14,602 nucleotides of DNA from Actinomycetota bacterium (GTDB lineage Bacteria; Actinomycetota; Thermoleophilia; RBG-16-64-13): positions 14,449-29,050 of the forward strand of contig PMIZ01000437.1 of assembly GCA_003157225.1 (NCBI GenBank), read 5' to 3'. Shown here in pieces: positions 1 to 7,195 of this stretch. The notes beneath the pieces were generated by a model that saw only the letters and a list, made by a program, of their open reading frames with translations, ran no database searches and was not told the origin of the DNA. Position numbers and translations under genes: made by a program. Numbering within the stretch: position 1 is the stretch's first letter; every line of letters starts with the position of its first letter.

Positions 1-951
1 CTGTGCATCGCCCCGCTCTACCACACCGGCGGCAAGATGCACTACTTTGGCAGCCTGGTGGTGGGGAGCAAGGGCGTGCTGTTGCGCGGAACCAAGCCGG
101 AATGGATTCTGAGAGCCATCTCCGACGAGAAGGTCACCATAGTCTGGCTCCTCGTCCCCTGGGCGCAGGACATCCTCGAAGTGCTCGAACGTGGTGACGT
201 GAAGTTGGAGGACTACCAGCTCGACCAGTTGAGGCTGATGCATATGGGGGCCCAGCCAGTTCCGCCCAGCCTCGTGCACCGATGGAAGCAGCACTTCCCC
301 CACCATGACTACGACACCGACTACGGTCTCACCGAATCGGTGGGCCCGGGCTGCGTGCACCTCGGCGTCGAGAACGAGCACAAAGTAGGCGCCATCGGCC
401 TTGCGGGCCACCAGTGGGAGACGACCATCGTCGACGAGTCGGGCGCCGTGGTGACGCCGGGAACCGTCGGCGAGCTGGCCGTCAAAGGTCCGGGCGTTAT
501 GAAGTGCTACTACAAGGATCCCGAGGCGACGGCGGCCGTGCTCAAAGACGGTTGGCTGTTGACGGGCGACATGGCGCGCACCGACGAGGAAGGCTTCATC
601 TATCTGGTCGATCGTAAGAAGGATGTCATCATCACCGGCGGCGAGAACATCTACCCGGTGCAGGTGGAGGACTTCCTCCACACGTGCGAAGCCATCAAGG
701 ACGTGGCCGTCATCGGGCTACCCGACGAGCGCCTGGGTGAGATAGCCGGAGCGATAATCCAGCTCAAGCGCGGCCACCATTGCACCGAGGCTGAGATTCT
801 GGAGTTCTGCTCGGCCCTGCCGCGTTACAAGCGTCCGCGCAAGATCATGTTCGACGCGGTGCCCCGCAACGCCACCGGCAAGATCGATAAACCCGCTCTT
901 CGCCGGAAGTACTGCGTCGATCACCTGGTGGAGGCCCAGACCGAAAACTAG
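1..951 (+). CDS. Acyl-CoA synthetase / AMP-dependent ligase, C-terminal part (5' end outside window)
   Basis: This is the C-terminal 316 residues of an ANL-superfamily adenylating enzyme. Such enzymes activate a carboxylic acid with ATP and transfer the acyl group to CoA in the cytoplasm. The frame is open to base 1, so the start lies upstream. Visible motifs in order (visible-residue numbering) are YGLTES near 108-113, which belongs to the adenylate-binding region; GWLLTGD near 184-190, carrying the ribose-contacting Asp; RKKDVIITGGENIYP near 205-219, the hinge into the C-terminal domain; and NATGK near 290-294, whose Lys (codon 880-882) is the expected acyl-adenylation lysine. All key residues are present, so this part looks intact. 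The family runs about 500-550 residues, so roughly 200 are missing to the left. The substrate, whether fatty, aromatic or other acid, cannot be read from this part. It converges on the next operon across a 50-base gap. Confidence 0.93.
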   Translation: MCIAPLYHTGGKMHYFGSLVVGSKGVLLRGTKPEWILRAISDEKVTIVWLLVPWAQDILEVLERGDVKLEDYQLDQLRLMHMGAQPVPPSLVHRWKQHFPHHDYDTDYGLTESVGPGCVHLGVENEHKVGAIGLAGHQWETTIVDESGAVVTPGTVGELAVKGPGVMKCYYKDPEATAAVLKDGWLLTGDMARTDEEGFIYLVDRKKDVIITGGENIYPVQVEDFLHTCEAIKDVAVIGLPDERLGEIAGAIIQLKRGHHCTEAEILEFCSALPRYKRPRKIMFDAVPRNATGKIDKPALRRKYCVDHLVEAQTEN

Positions 952-1001
952 CAGGCTGCCGAAGAATGACGCCGCCGTCCGAGCGCGATGGAAAGCGCCG
1001 G

Positions 1002-2087
1002 TCAGTAGACCCAGGGAACGATCCTCCGAGGCACTTCTCGCGCGTACTCGGTCCAGAGCTCCCCGTACTTGGCGGCGCAGCGCCGTTCGTCGGCACGCTC
1101 CCGCGGCACCAGTAGGACCACGTAGTAGAGCGGATAGAGCCACACCTCCCAGACACCCGGGTAGCCGAGCACCAGGGTGAGTCCCGTCGCCATCAGGATC
1201 TCACCCAGGTAGTTGACGTGGCGGGACACCGCCCAGAAACCGCTGTTGAGCAGAGCGTTCTTGCCGTCGCCGAGCGTTCTCGGTTCGATCACCCCAAGGA
1301 AGGCCTGTTCCGGGCGGGTCTTGAAGAAGTACTTCTGCATGTTGGCGCCGCGCGCCAGCGTCCAACCGATGTAGAAGACGAGCGCGAAGATGATCAGGAG
1401 CCACGGGGGCACTCCGGGGTTTGGCCGGTCGACAGTGGCCCACAGTCCGACGGCGTAGAAGTAGGGATAGAAGGTGAAGCAGCCCCAGATGAGCTTGAAC
1501 CCTACCTGCTCGGCGAAGATGTCGTACGTATAGAGGTGCACGTTCTCAAACACCAGGTAGTCGATGATGAACCACATGAAGAGAGCGCAGTAGAGCACCG
1601 CGCCGGGCGATATGGTCCCCCCGAACTCGAGGACGTGATGCGCCAGGAACGAGAGCAAGTTGAGCGCCAACATGGCCGCTCCGATCAAGTACAGGTACAT
1701 CTTGGCGTCCACCCTGGCGCCGATGAACTGCCGGTTGAGCCGGCGCCCGAAGTAGAGGTCGGCCAGGAACGAGCGTCCGGTGCGCGGCGCGGGCAAGACC
1801 ATGGTCAGAGAAGCGAGCAGCCCGAGGACCGCTGAGCCCGCCAGTCCCGACCAGCGGTGCATGTAGAACCAATCCCAAGCGAAAACGTGGGTGCGGGCAG
1901 TGACCACCCACAGGATGATCAGCGCCACCAGCACCAGAGGGCCGTTGAGCCGGTACTCGAGAGGCTTGCCGCTCCGCTCATCGCGAACATACCCCACGAC
2001 TTTTCGCGCCGGCAGCGCCAAATGGAGCCCCAGGATGAGCGCGTAGATGACCCACGGGGCGAAGAAACCCGCAACGAACTCGATCAT
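1002..2087 (-). CDS. ERG4/ERG24-family sterol reductase-like membrane protein
   Basis: This 361-residue polytopic membrane protein has many hydrophobic segments, for example near residues 8-25, 48-63, 82-99, 131-149, 165-180, 229-243 and 297-330. Its C-terminal half carries both family hallmarks. LLNSGFWAVSRHVNYLGE (279-296) matches the LLxSGWWGxxRHxNYxGD signature. Residues 329-361 follow the R-D-x-x-C-x-x-K-Y-G-x-x-W-x-x-Y-x-x-x-V-P-x-R-I-x-P pattern. ANMQK (248-252) matches the NADPH-site region. Eukaryotic members reduce the C14 or C7 double bond of sterols with NADPH in the ER membrane. In bacteria the substrate is usually unproven and may be a sterol, another isoprenoid or an unrelated lipid. 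The start is ATG, overlapping the SDR stop by 4 bases (ATGA), so translation is probably coupled. It is the third and last gene of a minus-strand operon. An isoprenylcysteine-methyltransferase-like or DUF1295 protein is the alternative, but both sterol-reductase signatures argue against it. Confidence 0.85.
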   Translation of the reverse strand: MIEFVAGFFAPWVIYALILGLHLALPARKVVGYVRDERSGKPLEYRLNGPLVLVALIILWVVTARTHVFAWDWFYMHRWSGLAGSAVLGLLASLTMVLPAPRTGRSFLADLYFGRRLNRQFIGARVDAKMYLYLIGAAMLALNLLSFLAHHVLEFGGTISPGAVLYCALFMWFIIDYLVFENVHLYTYDIFAEQVGFKLIWGCFTFYPYFYAVGLWATVDRPNPGVPPWLLIIFALVFYIGWTLARGANMQKYFFKTRPEQAFLGVIEPRTLGDGKNALLNSGFWAVSRHVNYLGEILMATGLTLVLGYPGVWEVWLYPLYYVVLLVPRERADERRCAAKYGELWTEYAREVPRRIVPWVY

Positions 2088-2962
2088 GACTCTCCCCTGG
2101 AACTCGCACCGGGACCGGTGGTCTCTTTTGCCTGGACCAGATCGCTTGTAGAGCCCCCCATCATGTTGATGGCCGTCCTCCGCGGCAGCAGCCTGGTCAT
2201 GACCACATCGGCTACGCGGTTCACCAATCCCGGAATCACTACCGGCCTCCGGCCGAGCGCGCGAAGAGCTCTCTCGGCCACTTGCTCGGGATCGAGAGTA
2301 CCGGGAGCGTCCCTGTCGGCGGCCTGCGCGTATCCGGGGGTGCGGACGGCCCCGGCGCAACAGACCAGCACGTCGATGTTCCGCCCTTTGAGCTCGTACC
2401 ACAGCCCCTGAGCAAGCACCCGGTTGAACGCCTTGCTCGCGGCGTAGGTCGCGACCCTCGGCGCGCCCGTGTTGCCCGCCAGCGACGACATGAGAACCAC
2501 CCCGCCCCGGCCCCGGGCAGCCATACTGGGCAGCAACCCGCGAAGGAGGGCGACGGGGCCGCGCACGTTCACATCCACGACCTTGAGTATGTCGTCGAGT
2601 GGCAGGTCGGTGAACTCGCCTATGGGGGAATGGGCCGCGTTGTAGATGATCAGGCCTAGGTCGACCTCCGAGCAGGCGGTCTGGAGGGTCTCCAGGAACT
2701 TCAGGTCGCCGAGATCGCCTTCGACACACCGTGTTTCGATGCGGGACTCCCCGCGCAGTTCGTCCGCGAGCTTCTCCAGAGGTCCGCTGCGCCGGGCGAC
2801 GAGCAAGAGGTTGAGGCCTCGCTGCGCCAGCCCACGTGCATAGGCTGCCCCGATCCCCTCCGAGGCGCCGGCCACCAGAGCCCAGGGGCCGTACCTCGCC
2901 CCAAACGAGCCGCGGCGCGCTCTCCTCGTGCTTGTGGCGGCACTCACGCCCCCGACCCTCAT
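2084..2962 (-). CDS. Short-chain dehydrogenase/reductase (SDR)
   Basis: This is a 292-residue classical SDR with a Rossmann fold, an NAD(P)(H)-dependent carbonyl/alcohol oxidoreductase. GASEGIG (residues 32-38) is the glycine-rich cofactor motif. NAA (108-110) replaces the usual NNAG. N132, S159/S160, Y173 and K177 (in YAASK) give the complete catalytic tetrad. V-A-R-R (55-58), with basic residues after strand 2, suggests NADP(H) preference, which is an inference. About 25 extra residues precede the fold and are rich in Arg, Ser and Ala, so the true start could be further in; however, the ATG shares ATGA with the stop of the dioxygenase gene, which supports it. The C-terminal 40 residues beyond the core are uncharacterised. 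It sits between the dioxygenase and the ERG24-like gene with 4-base overlaps on both sides, so it probably acts on the same molecule as one of them. The overall layout resembles 17-beta-HSD/ketoacyl-reductase-type SDRs, but the substrate is unknown. Confidence 0.92.
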   Translation of the reverse strand: MRVGGVSAATSTRRARRGSFGARYGPWALVAGASEGIGAAYARGLAQRGLNLLLVARRSGPLEKLADELRGESRIETRCVEGDLGDLKFLETLQTACSEVDLGLIIYNAAHSPIGEFTDLPLDDILKVVDVNVRGPVALLRGLLPSMAARGRGGVVLMSSLAGNTGAPRVATYAASKAFNRVLAQGLWYELKGRNIDVLVCCAGAVRTPGYAQAADRDAPGTLDPEQVAERALRALGRRPVVIPGLVNRVADVVMTRLLPRRTAINMMGGSTSDLVQAKETTGPGASSRGES

Positions 2963-3744
2963 CCGAACCTAACGCAGCGCATCGACATCGACGCCATCTC
3001 GATACCCGCGTGGGGGAAGGTGACTTCGTCCGCATCGGTGCGCATGGCCGCGGGATAGAGCAGCGGCAGATAGTGATCGTTGGTGGGCACCGACAGGCGA
3101 GCCACCGTGCCCGCGGAATCATAGTGGACGAGTGATTCCCTGTCGCCCCGGAGGAGAGCGTCGGCCACCCAGGCGTCGAACTCCGTGGCCCAGGGATGGG
3201 CGGGTGGATCCGGCTCCCAGCGCGCGCCGGCAAAGCTGTGGACTATGTTCCCGCTCCCGACCACGAGCACGCCGCGGTCGCGAAGGGGTAAGAGCCGGGC
3301 GCCGAGATCCCAGTGCTCCTGGGGCGCGGCGCCCAGGTCGAGCGAGAGCTCGAAAGTAGGTATGTCTGCCGCGGGCCACATGTGCCGCAGCACCAGCCAG
3401 GACGCGTGGTCAAGACCCCAGCCGTCGTCGAGCGCGGCCTCGGGAAGCAACTCACGTACAAGCTGGGCCTGGCCGGGTGCACCCGGCGCGGGATACTGGA
3501 TGGCGTAGAGCGCTTCCGGGAAGCCGGAAAAGTCATGGATGGTTCGGGGCGTCTCGGCGCTGAGCACACGGGTGCCCCAAGTGAGCCAGTGAGCCGACAC
3601 TACCATGATGGCGTCGGGCCGCGGCAGCTCGGCGGCAAGCCGGCCGAGCGCGCGCGTGAACTCGTTGTCGGCGATGGCATTCATGGGATTGCCGTGCGCC
3701 AGGAAGAGCGCCGGCATGCGGGTCCCGCTACCGCTCGTGGTCAT
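2959..3744 (-). CDS. ygiD: Class III extradiol ring-cleavage dioxygenase, YgiD / 4,5-DOPA dioxygenase type
   Basis: This 261-residue protein is nearly the same length as E. coli YgiD (4,5-DOPA extradiol dioxygenase). It belongs to the LigB/class III superfamily, metal-dependent enzymes that open catechol rings next to the two hydroxyls. Expected metal ligands are all visible: H17 in AHGNPMNA, H52 in SAHW, and H224 in NDHYLPL. H169 in GNIVHSF is the likely acid/base, and H113 in GLDHASW is also conserved in the family. The start ATG has AAGGAGG four bases upstream, the best ribosome site in this operon. As first gene of the operon it is followed by the SDR through an ATGA overlap. The family assignment is strong. 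The physiological substrate is not known: the bacterial homologue cleaves DOPA in vitro, and many members have other or unknown catechols. Confidence 0.93.
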   Translation of the reverse strand: MTTSGSGTRMPALFLAHGNPMNAIADNEFTRALGRLAAELPRPDAIMVVSAHWLTWGTRVLSAETPRTIHDFSGFPEALYAIQYPAPGAPGQAQLVRELLPEAALDDGWGLDHASWLVLRHMWPAADIPTFELSLDLGAAPQEHWDLGARLLPLRDRGVLVVGSGNIVHSFAGARWEPDPPAHPWATEFDAWVADALLRGDRESLVHYDSAGTVARLSVPTNDHYLPLLYPAAMRTDADEVTFPHAGIEMASMSMRCVRFG

Positions 3745-3868
3745 AGTGCCTCCTTGTCGCCTGTGCCCATGATAGGGGTAGCGGCCGCTCGGCGCGAGAG
3801 CTCCTCGACATCATGGTCGATCGGGCGGAGTGTAGCAGTCGCCTCGTTTGGGCAAGTATGACATCGAC
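3745..3868. promoter_or_regulatory. Divergent intergenic region, candidate promoter for the minus-strand operon
   Basis: This 124-base gap separates the outward-reading ygiD-like gene from the small TM protein gene, so it should hold promoters for both. On the minus strand, TACACT (plus 3829-3834) has a TTGCCC box 15 bases further upstream, a weak sigma-70-like pair. I found no convincing box for the + strand gene and no clear inverted repeat that would mark an operator. Confidence 0.25.
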
Positions 3869-4186
3869 ATGAATACCCAATACCATCGGCTTGCGGGTAT
3901 CCGGGCGGCGGCGGGAGAGGTTGCGAGACTGCGCACCGTGCCCGCGCCCGACGTCACCGTGGGCTCGACGACCATCACGCCCTTCGAGCGCGTTCTTGCC
4001 CTGCGCCTCGGCCCTACCGTCGTCGTGAGAAGAAGACCGTGGGCGGTCGCCGTCTCGGAGGCGGACCGGGTGTCGCGGCATCATATCCCCGATGTGACCC
4101 GGATGGCCCAGGCCGGCATCATCTTCGCGGCCCTGCTCGGCTTCTGGGCTCTCCTCAAGGAACACAGAAGACAACAGGAGGCATAG
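3869..4186 (+). CDS. Small protein with C-terminal transmembrane segment, partner of GerW-like gene
   Basis: I do not recognise this 105-residue protein. The N-terminal two thirds are soluble and rich in Arg and Val. Residues 29-75 look like a small beta-rich domain, with ITPFERVLALRLG followed by VVVRRRPWAVAV. Residues about 82-96 (AGIIFAALLGFWALL) form one hydrophobic helix, followed by a charged tail (KEHRRQQEA). The stop lies 2 bases before the next ATG, and the AGGAGG for that gene lies inside this one, so the two are co-translated. Its neighbour suggests a membrane-linked partner of the GerW-like protein, which is an inference from context only. The start is uncertain: ATG at 3869 has no clear ribosome site, and an in-frame TTG at 3848 would add seven residues. 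Confidence 0.65.
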   Translation: MNTQYHRLAGIRAAAGEVARLRTVPAPDVTVGSTTITPFERVLALRLGPTVVVRRRPWAVAVSEADRVSRHHIPDVTRMAQAGIIFAALLGFWALLKEHRRQQEA

Positions 4187-4188
4187 CC

Positions 4189-4650
4189 ATGGACCTGGAC
4201 CCCGATCAGTTTCTGCAGAACCTACAGAAGGAGTCCGAAGCAAGGGCGGCGACGCTGCAGAAGCTCTATTCCGCGGCCGATTCCGCCAAGGTCTTCGGAC
4301 AACCGGTCGTCTCCGGCGCGTACACAGTCATAACCGCGGCTGAAGTCGCCGGAGGCGGAGGATTCGGCTCCGGCATGGGATTCGGGAAGCCACCGCACAA
4401 GAGGATGAGCGTCGAGTCGCGCGACGAAGAAGGGGCGGGCGAATCCGCGGCCCCGCGGGGAACCGGGGGAGGAGGAGGCGGAGGAGGCGGCGGCGGTTCG
4501 ATGGGGAGGCCGGTGGCTGCTATCGTCATCGGCCCCGAAGGGGTGGACGTCAAGCCGATACTCGATGTCAGCAAGGTGGGACTCACCGCGGTAGCGGCCT
4601 TGAGCGGCATCGCCCTGTTCGGCCTCAAGATCCTGAAGAAGCGGCTTTGA
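4189..4650 (+). CDS. GerW/YtfJ-family protein
   Basis: This 153-residue protein shows the GerW/YtfJ (sporulation protein YtfJ, PF09579) plan. An N-terminal helix (5-30) precedes VFGQPVVSGAYTVITAAEVAGG (35-56), which matches the family pattern of a target sequence, a value strand and a Gly-rich turn. A glycine-rich linker follows, including eleven consecutive Gly (93-103). A second strand block (109-126, with VAAIVIGPEGVDVKPILD) comes next. Residues 130-149 are hydrophobic and end in KKRL, which could be a membrane anchor. In Bacillus, GerW is needed for spore germination with certain germinants, but homologues occur in non-sporulating lineages, where their role is unknown. No other sporulation gene is visible here. 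The start is ATG with AGGAGG seven bases upstream. It is translationally linked to the preceding small TM gene. Confidence 0.8.
   Translation: MDLDPDQFLQNLQKESEARAATLQKLYSAADSAKVFGQPVVSGAYTVITAAEVAGGGGFGSGMGFGKPPHKRMSVESRDEEGAGESAAPRGTGGGGGGGGGGGSMGRPVAAIVIGPEGVDVKPILDVSKVGLTAVAALSGIALFGLKILKKRL
4465..4497 (+). repeat. (GGN)11 glycine codon run inside the GerW-like gene
   Basis: Eleven glycine codons in a row, mostly gga and ggc, encode the linker between the two beta blocks of the GerW-like protein. Low-complexity GGN tracts can change length by slippage in whole codons, which would alter only linker length. Gly-rich linkers are usual in this family. Confidence 0.85.
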
Positions 4651-4734
4651 CTGCGGCCACCGAGCCGTCTCCCGCCGCCGCGCCCAGGGCGACGCCCGGG
4701 GCGACCTCTTAACCTCCTCTTCACAAAGGTGCGC

Positions 4735-4740
4735 TAGAAT
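4735..4740 (+). promoter_or_regulatory. Candidate -10 box (TAGAAT) for the foldase lipoprotein gene
   Basis: TAGAAT matches the sigma-70 -10 consensus at five of six positions and lies in an AT-richer patch in otherwise GC-rich DNA. It would give an untranslated leader of about 28 bases before the GTG at 4775. No good -35 box lies at 17 bases; TTAACC (4709-4714) is 20 bases away. The 124-base gap between 4650 and 4775 supports a separate promoter here. GC-rich inverted segments around 4681-4702 could fold as a hairpin, but no T-tract follows directly. Confidence 0.35.
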
Positions 4741-4774
4741 CGAACCTCCGCTCTAGACACACGAGGAGACTGCT

Positions 4775-5941
4775 GTGAGAAAGAAGCTCTTGGCCGGCGC
4801 GATGGGTGTCGCCTTTGTCCTGGCTCTTGTCCTGTTGGCCGGCTGTGGCTCCAGCACCACTCTGCCGGCGAATGTGACTGCCAGGGTGGGCAAGGTCGAC
4901 ATCACTCAAACCCAGTTCGACACTGAGATGGCCATCTTCAAGGGCATCTACTCCAGCCAGGCCCCCGACCAGAAGACGAACCCCGCCGAGTACAAGAACT
5001 TCGAGGCCTCCGTGCTCGAGCAGATGGTCACCTACCAGGTGGCCAAGCAGAAGGCACCCAGCCTCAATGTCACTCTAACCGACAAAGAGGTCCAGGACCA
5101 TATCGCCGCGCTGAAGAAGACCTCGTTCGGTGACGACCAGGCCAAGTTCGACGCTGCCCTCAAATCAAGCAACCTCACACTCGAGCAAGTGCAGACCTAT
5201 TACCAACAGCTGATGCTCATTCAGAAGGTATATGTCGAGGTCACCAAAGCGGTCACGGTCCCGGACGCGGACGTGAGCGCCTACTATGACGCCCACAAGG
5301 CGTCCTTCTTCCAGAACGAGACCCGGGCGGTGCGACACATCTTGATCGCCCCGACGACTCCCAGTTCCTCAGCCTCGAGTTCCGCCTCTTCCACGACGAC
5401 CGTCGCGCCTGACCCTGCCCAGTGGGCCGCCGCTCTCTCCAAGGCCCAGAAGGTGAGACAAGATCTCGTGGCCGGCGCCGACTGGCAGACGGAAGCCGCA
5501 CAGTACTCCGATGACGCGGGTACCAAGAGCAAAGGCGGGGATCTGGGGACCTTCGCCAAGGGACAGATGGTCGCCGAGTTCGACGATGCCGCCTTCAGCC
5601 TGGCGGTGAATGAGATCTCACAGCCCATCAAGACGGTCTACGGCTACCACATCATTCAGGTCACGGCCATAAACCCCGGCAAACAGCAGACCCTGGCCGA
5701 CGCCAAGGCCAGCATCCAGACCACCCTTCTCAGCGACAAGAAAAAGGCGCCCTGGATAGACTGGCTGGCAAAGGCCAAGGTCGAGCTCAAAGTCCTCATC
5801 GCTAAGGGCATGGAGCTCACGACTACTACCACGGTTTCACAGCCCACGACTTCAGCGCCCGCGACTTCAGCGCCCGCGACTTCCGGTTCGACGTCGACGG
5901 TGGCGCCTGCGGCCGGCGAGACCACGACTACGAAACCCTAG
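4775..5941 (+). CDS. PrsA/SurA-like peptidyl-prolyl isomerase lipoprotein (parvulin foldase)
   Basis: This 388-residue secreted foldase catalyses cis-trans isomerisation of prolyl bonds and helps exported proteins fold outside the membrane. Residues 1-24 are a lipoprotein signal: RKK, a hydrophobic core, then the lipobox LLAGC with C24 as the lipidated residue. Residues about 33-165 are a SurA_N/chaperone-type helical region, and 184-298 are the parvulin (PpiC) domain, starting at RAVRHILIA and ending at YGYHIIQV, with GGDLGTF at 254-260. A Ser/Thr/Ala insertion (about 193-212) interrupts the parvulin domain after its first strand. The last 40 residues are a Thr/Ser/Ala/Pro tail, probably disordered and wall-spanning. 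The start GTG has GAGGAG six bases upstream. The next gene begins 9 bases after the stop, so the three genes to 7963 look like an operon. The calls rest on motifs and architecture. Confidence 0.92.
   Translation: MRKKLLAGAMGVAFVLALVLLAGCGSSTTLPANVTARVGKVDITQTQFDTEMAIFKGIYSSQAPDQKTNPAEYKNFEASVLEQMVTYQVAKQKAPSLNVTLTDKEVQDHIAALKKTSFGDDQAKFDAALKSSNLTLEQVQTYYQQLMLIQKVYVEVTKAVTVPDADVSAYYDAHKASFFQNETRAVRHILIAPTTPSSSASSSASSTTTVAPDPAQWAAALSKAQKVRQDLVAGADWQTEAAQYSDDAGTKSKGGDLGTFAKGQMVAEFDDAAFSLAVNEISQPIKTVYGYHIIQVTAINPGKQQTLADAKASIQTTLLSDKKKAPWIDWLAKAKVELKVLIAKGMELTTTTTVSQPTTSAPATSAPATSGSTSTVAPAAGETTTTKP
5847..5883 (+). repeat. 15-base tandem repeat (2.5 copies) in foldase C-terminal tail
   Basis: The unit CGACTTCAGCGCCCG occurs at 5847-5861 and 5862-5876, with a partial third copy at 5877-5883. 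In frame it encodes TSAPA units in the Thr/Ser/Pro tail. The unit is a multiple of three, so copy-number change would only lengthen or shorten the tail. Confidence 0.9.
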
Positions 5942-5950
5942 CGGCCGATC

Positions 5951-7189
5951 ATGCAACTCGCAGGTTCCAAGGAGCCCGGCGCCGCCGCTCGTGTTCTAAT
6001 CCTCTTTTCCGATATCGGCGAGGGGCACGCGGCTACCGCCCAGGCGCTCGCCGCGGACATCGCCGCCGTGCGACCGGAGACCGAGGTCGTGCTGGTGAAC
6101 GGGCTGGCGCACGTGGGTTGGTTCCTCCGCTTTCTCCAGAGGGACATGTACCGAGCCCAATTGGCCCACTTTCCCTGGCTCTACGGCTTCTGGTATAGAG
6201 TCTTCGACTTCTTCCGCCTACCCCGCGCCCTCGGGGCGTTGGCCATCTGTTCGCTTGGGTGGCGCCCCATTCGCCGCCTGGTCTTGGCTCACGCACCGGA
6301 TGTCGTGGTTTCCACGGACCCGCGCTTGACTGTCATACTCGGCCACCTGCGATTGCGCAGAAAGATCGAGACGCCGGTATGCGCATCGCTGACCGACTTC
6401 GGCGGGCTCAAGTTCTGGGTGCACCCGGGTGTGGACGTGCATCTTGTCCCCCATCGCGGCCTGCTGCCCGAGCTCGAGCGACTCGTGGGGAAAGGAAGCG
6501 GCCGGCTGATCCGGCCTCCGGTCCACCCCCGCTTCTACGATGCCCTGGGTAGAGCGGAAGCGCGGGAGTTCCTCGCACTCCCCGAGCGTGTTCCCGTCGT
6601 ACTTCTCTCCGGCGGCGGCTGGGGGGCCGGAGATCTGCGAGGAGCGCTTGTCGCAGCCTTGGCGCTGCCTGATGCCCACGTGGTCTGCGTCTGTGGACAC
6701 AACCAGAGCTGTCAGGCGGAGCTGCAGAACCTGGTGTCGAGTTGGGACCAGGCGGCCGGCCGGGTGCGCGTGCTGGGTTTCAGCAGCGAGATGAGCGAAC
6801 TGCTGGCTGCCGCCGATGTCCTCGTCCATTCCACCGGTGGGGTCACGTGCTTGGAGGCGTCCGTCCGGCGCTGCCCCGTGATCATCTATGGGGCTCCGCA
6901 GGGCCATGTGCGAAATGTGGCCCGCGCGATGGCCGAACTTCGGGAAGCGGCGGTGGCGTACTCGTCCGAGGAGCTCACTCTACTCCTCAGGGAGGCGGCG
7001 GCCGGCGAGGGCGTGCTCGGCGAAGATACACGCCATCATCCGGAAGCCGGGAAGGTGATTCTCCACGCCCGCCCCAGAGCTAGTTCTTGGGGCCAGGTTG
7101 TCCCGTGGCTGGCCTTGAGCAAGGGAGCGACCCATACGGCGGCGCCGGAGTTGCTGGAGGAGGAGTTCGTGTTCGCCGAGAAGGGGTAG
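5951..7189 (+). CDS. Glycosyltransferase, MGDG synthase / GT28-like family
   Basis: This 412-residue GT-B type glycosyltransferase resembles monogalactosyldiacylglycerol synthase and processive diacylglycerol glucosyltransferases. Such enzymes move a sugar from a UDP donor to a membrane lipid at the cytoplasmic face. Visible motifs are SDIGEGHAATAQALA (20-34), the N-terminal glycine/histidine acceptor-side loop; SLTDFGGLKFWVHPGVD (146-162); LLSGGGWGAGD (218-228), the start of the C-terminal Rossmann domain; and HSTGGVTCLEA (293-303) with YGAPQGH (313-319), which form the nucleotide-sugar donor site. There is no signal peptide; hydrophobic stretches near 85-115 may attach it to the membrane. 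ATG follows the previous stop by 9 bases with no strong ribosome site, so translational coupling is likely. The acceptor could be diacylglycerol or another lipid. MurG-like N-acetylglucosaminyl transfer is a less likely alternative. Confidence 0.85.
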   Translation: MQLAGSKEPGAAARVLILFSDIGEGHAATAQALAADIAAVRPETEVVLVNGLAHVGWFLRFLQRDMYRAQLAHFPWLYGFWYRVFDFFRLPRALGALAICSLGWRPIRRLVLAHAPDVVVSTDPRLTVILGHLRLRRKIETPVCASLTDFGGLKFWVHPGVDVHLVPHRGLLPELERLVGKGSGRLIRPPVHPRFYDALGRAEAREFLALPERVPVVLLSGGGWGAGDLRGALVAALALPDAHVVCVCGHNQSCQAELQNLVSSWDQAAGRVRVLGFSSEMSELLAAADVLVHSTGGVTCLEASVRRCPVIIYGAPQGHVRNVARAMAELREAAVAYSSEELTLLLREAAAGEGVLGEDTRHHPEAGKVILHARPRASSWGQVVPWLALSKGATHTAAPELLEEEFVFAEKG

Positions 7190-7195
7190 CCGGGG

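Noticed and set aside
948..959. The 12-base word CTAGCAGGCTGC at 948-959 and again at 14144-14155, both next to gene ends
   Set aside because: Several 12-base matches are expected by chance in a window of this size on two strands, and the flanks do not match, so I do not call it a repeat or transposon end.
1002..3233. A single 743-residue minus-strand frame spanning the ERG24-like gene and much of the upstream genes
   Set aside because: The part before 2087 is the wrong frame through the SDR and dioxygenase genes, which have full motifs in their own frames. The long open run comes from few stops in GC-rich DNA.
4681..4702. GC-rich inverted segments after the GerW-like gene as a terminator
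   Set aside because: The stems are short with tiny loops and no T-tract follows directly, so it is not distinguishable from general GC-rich composition.
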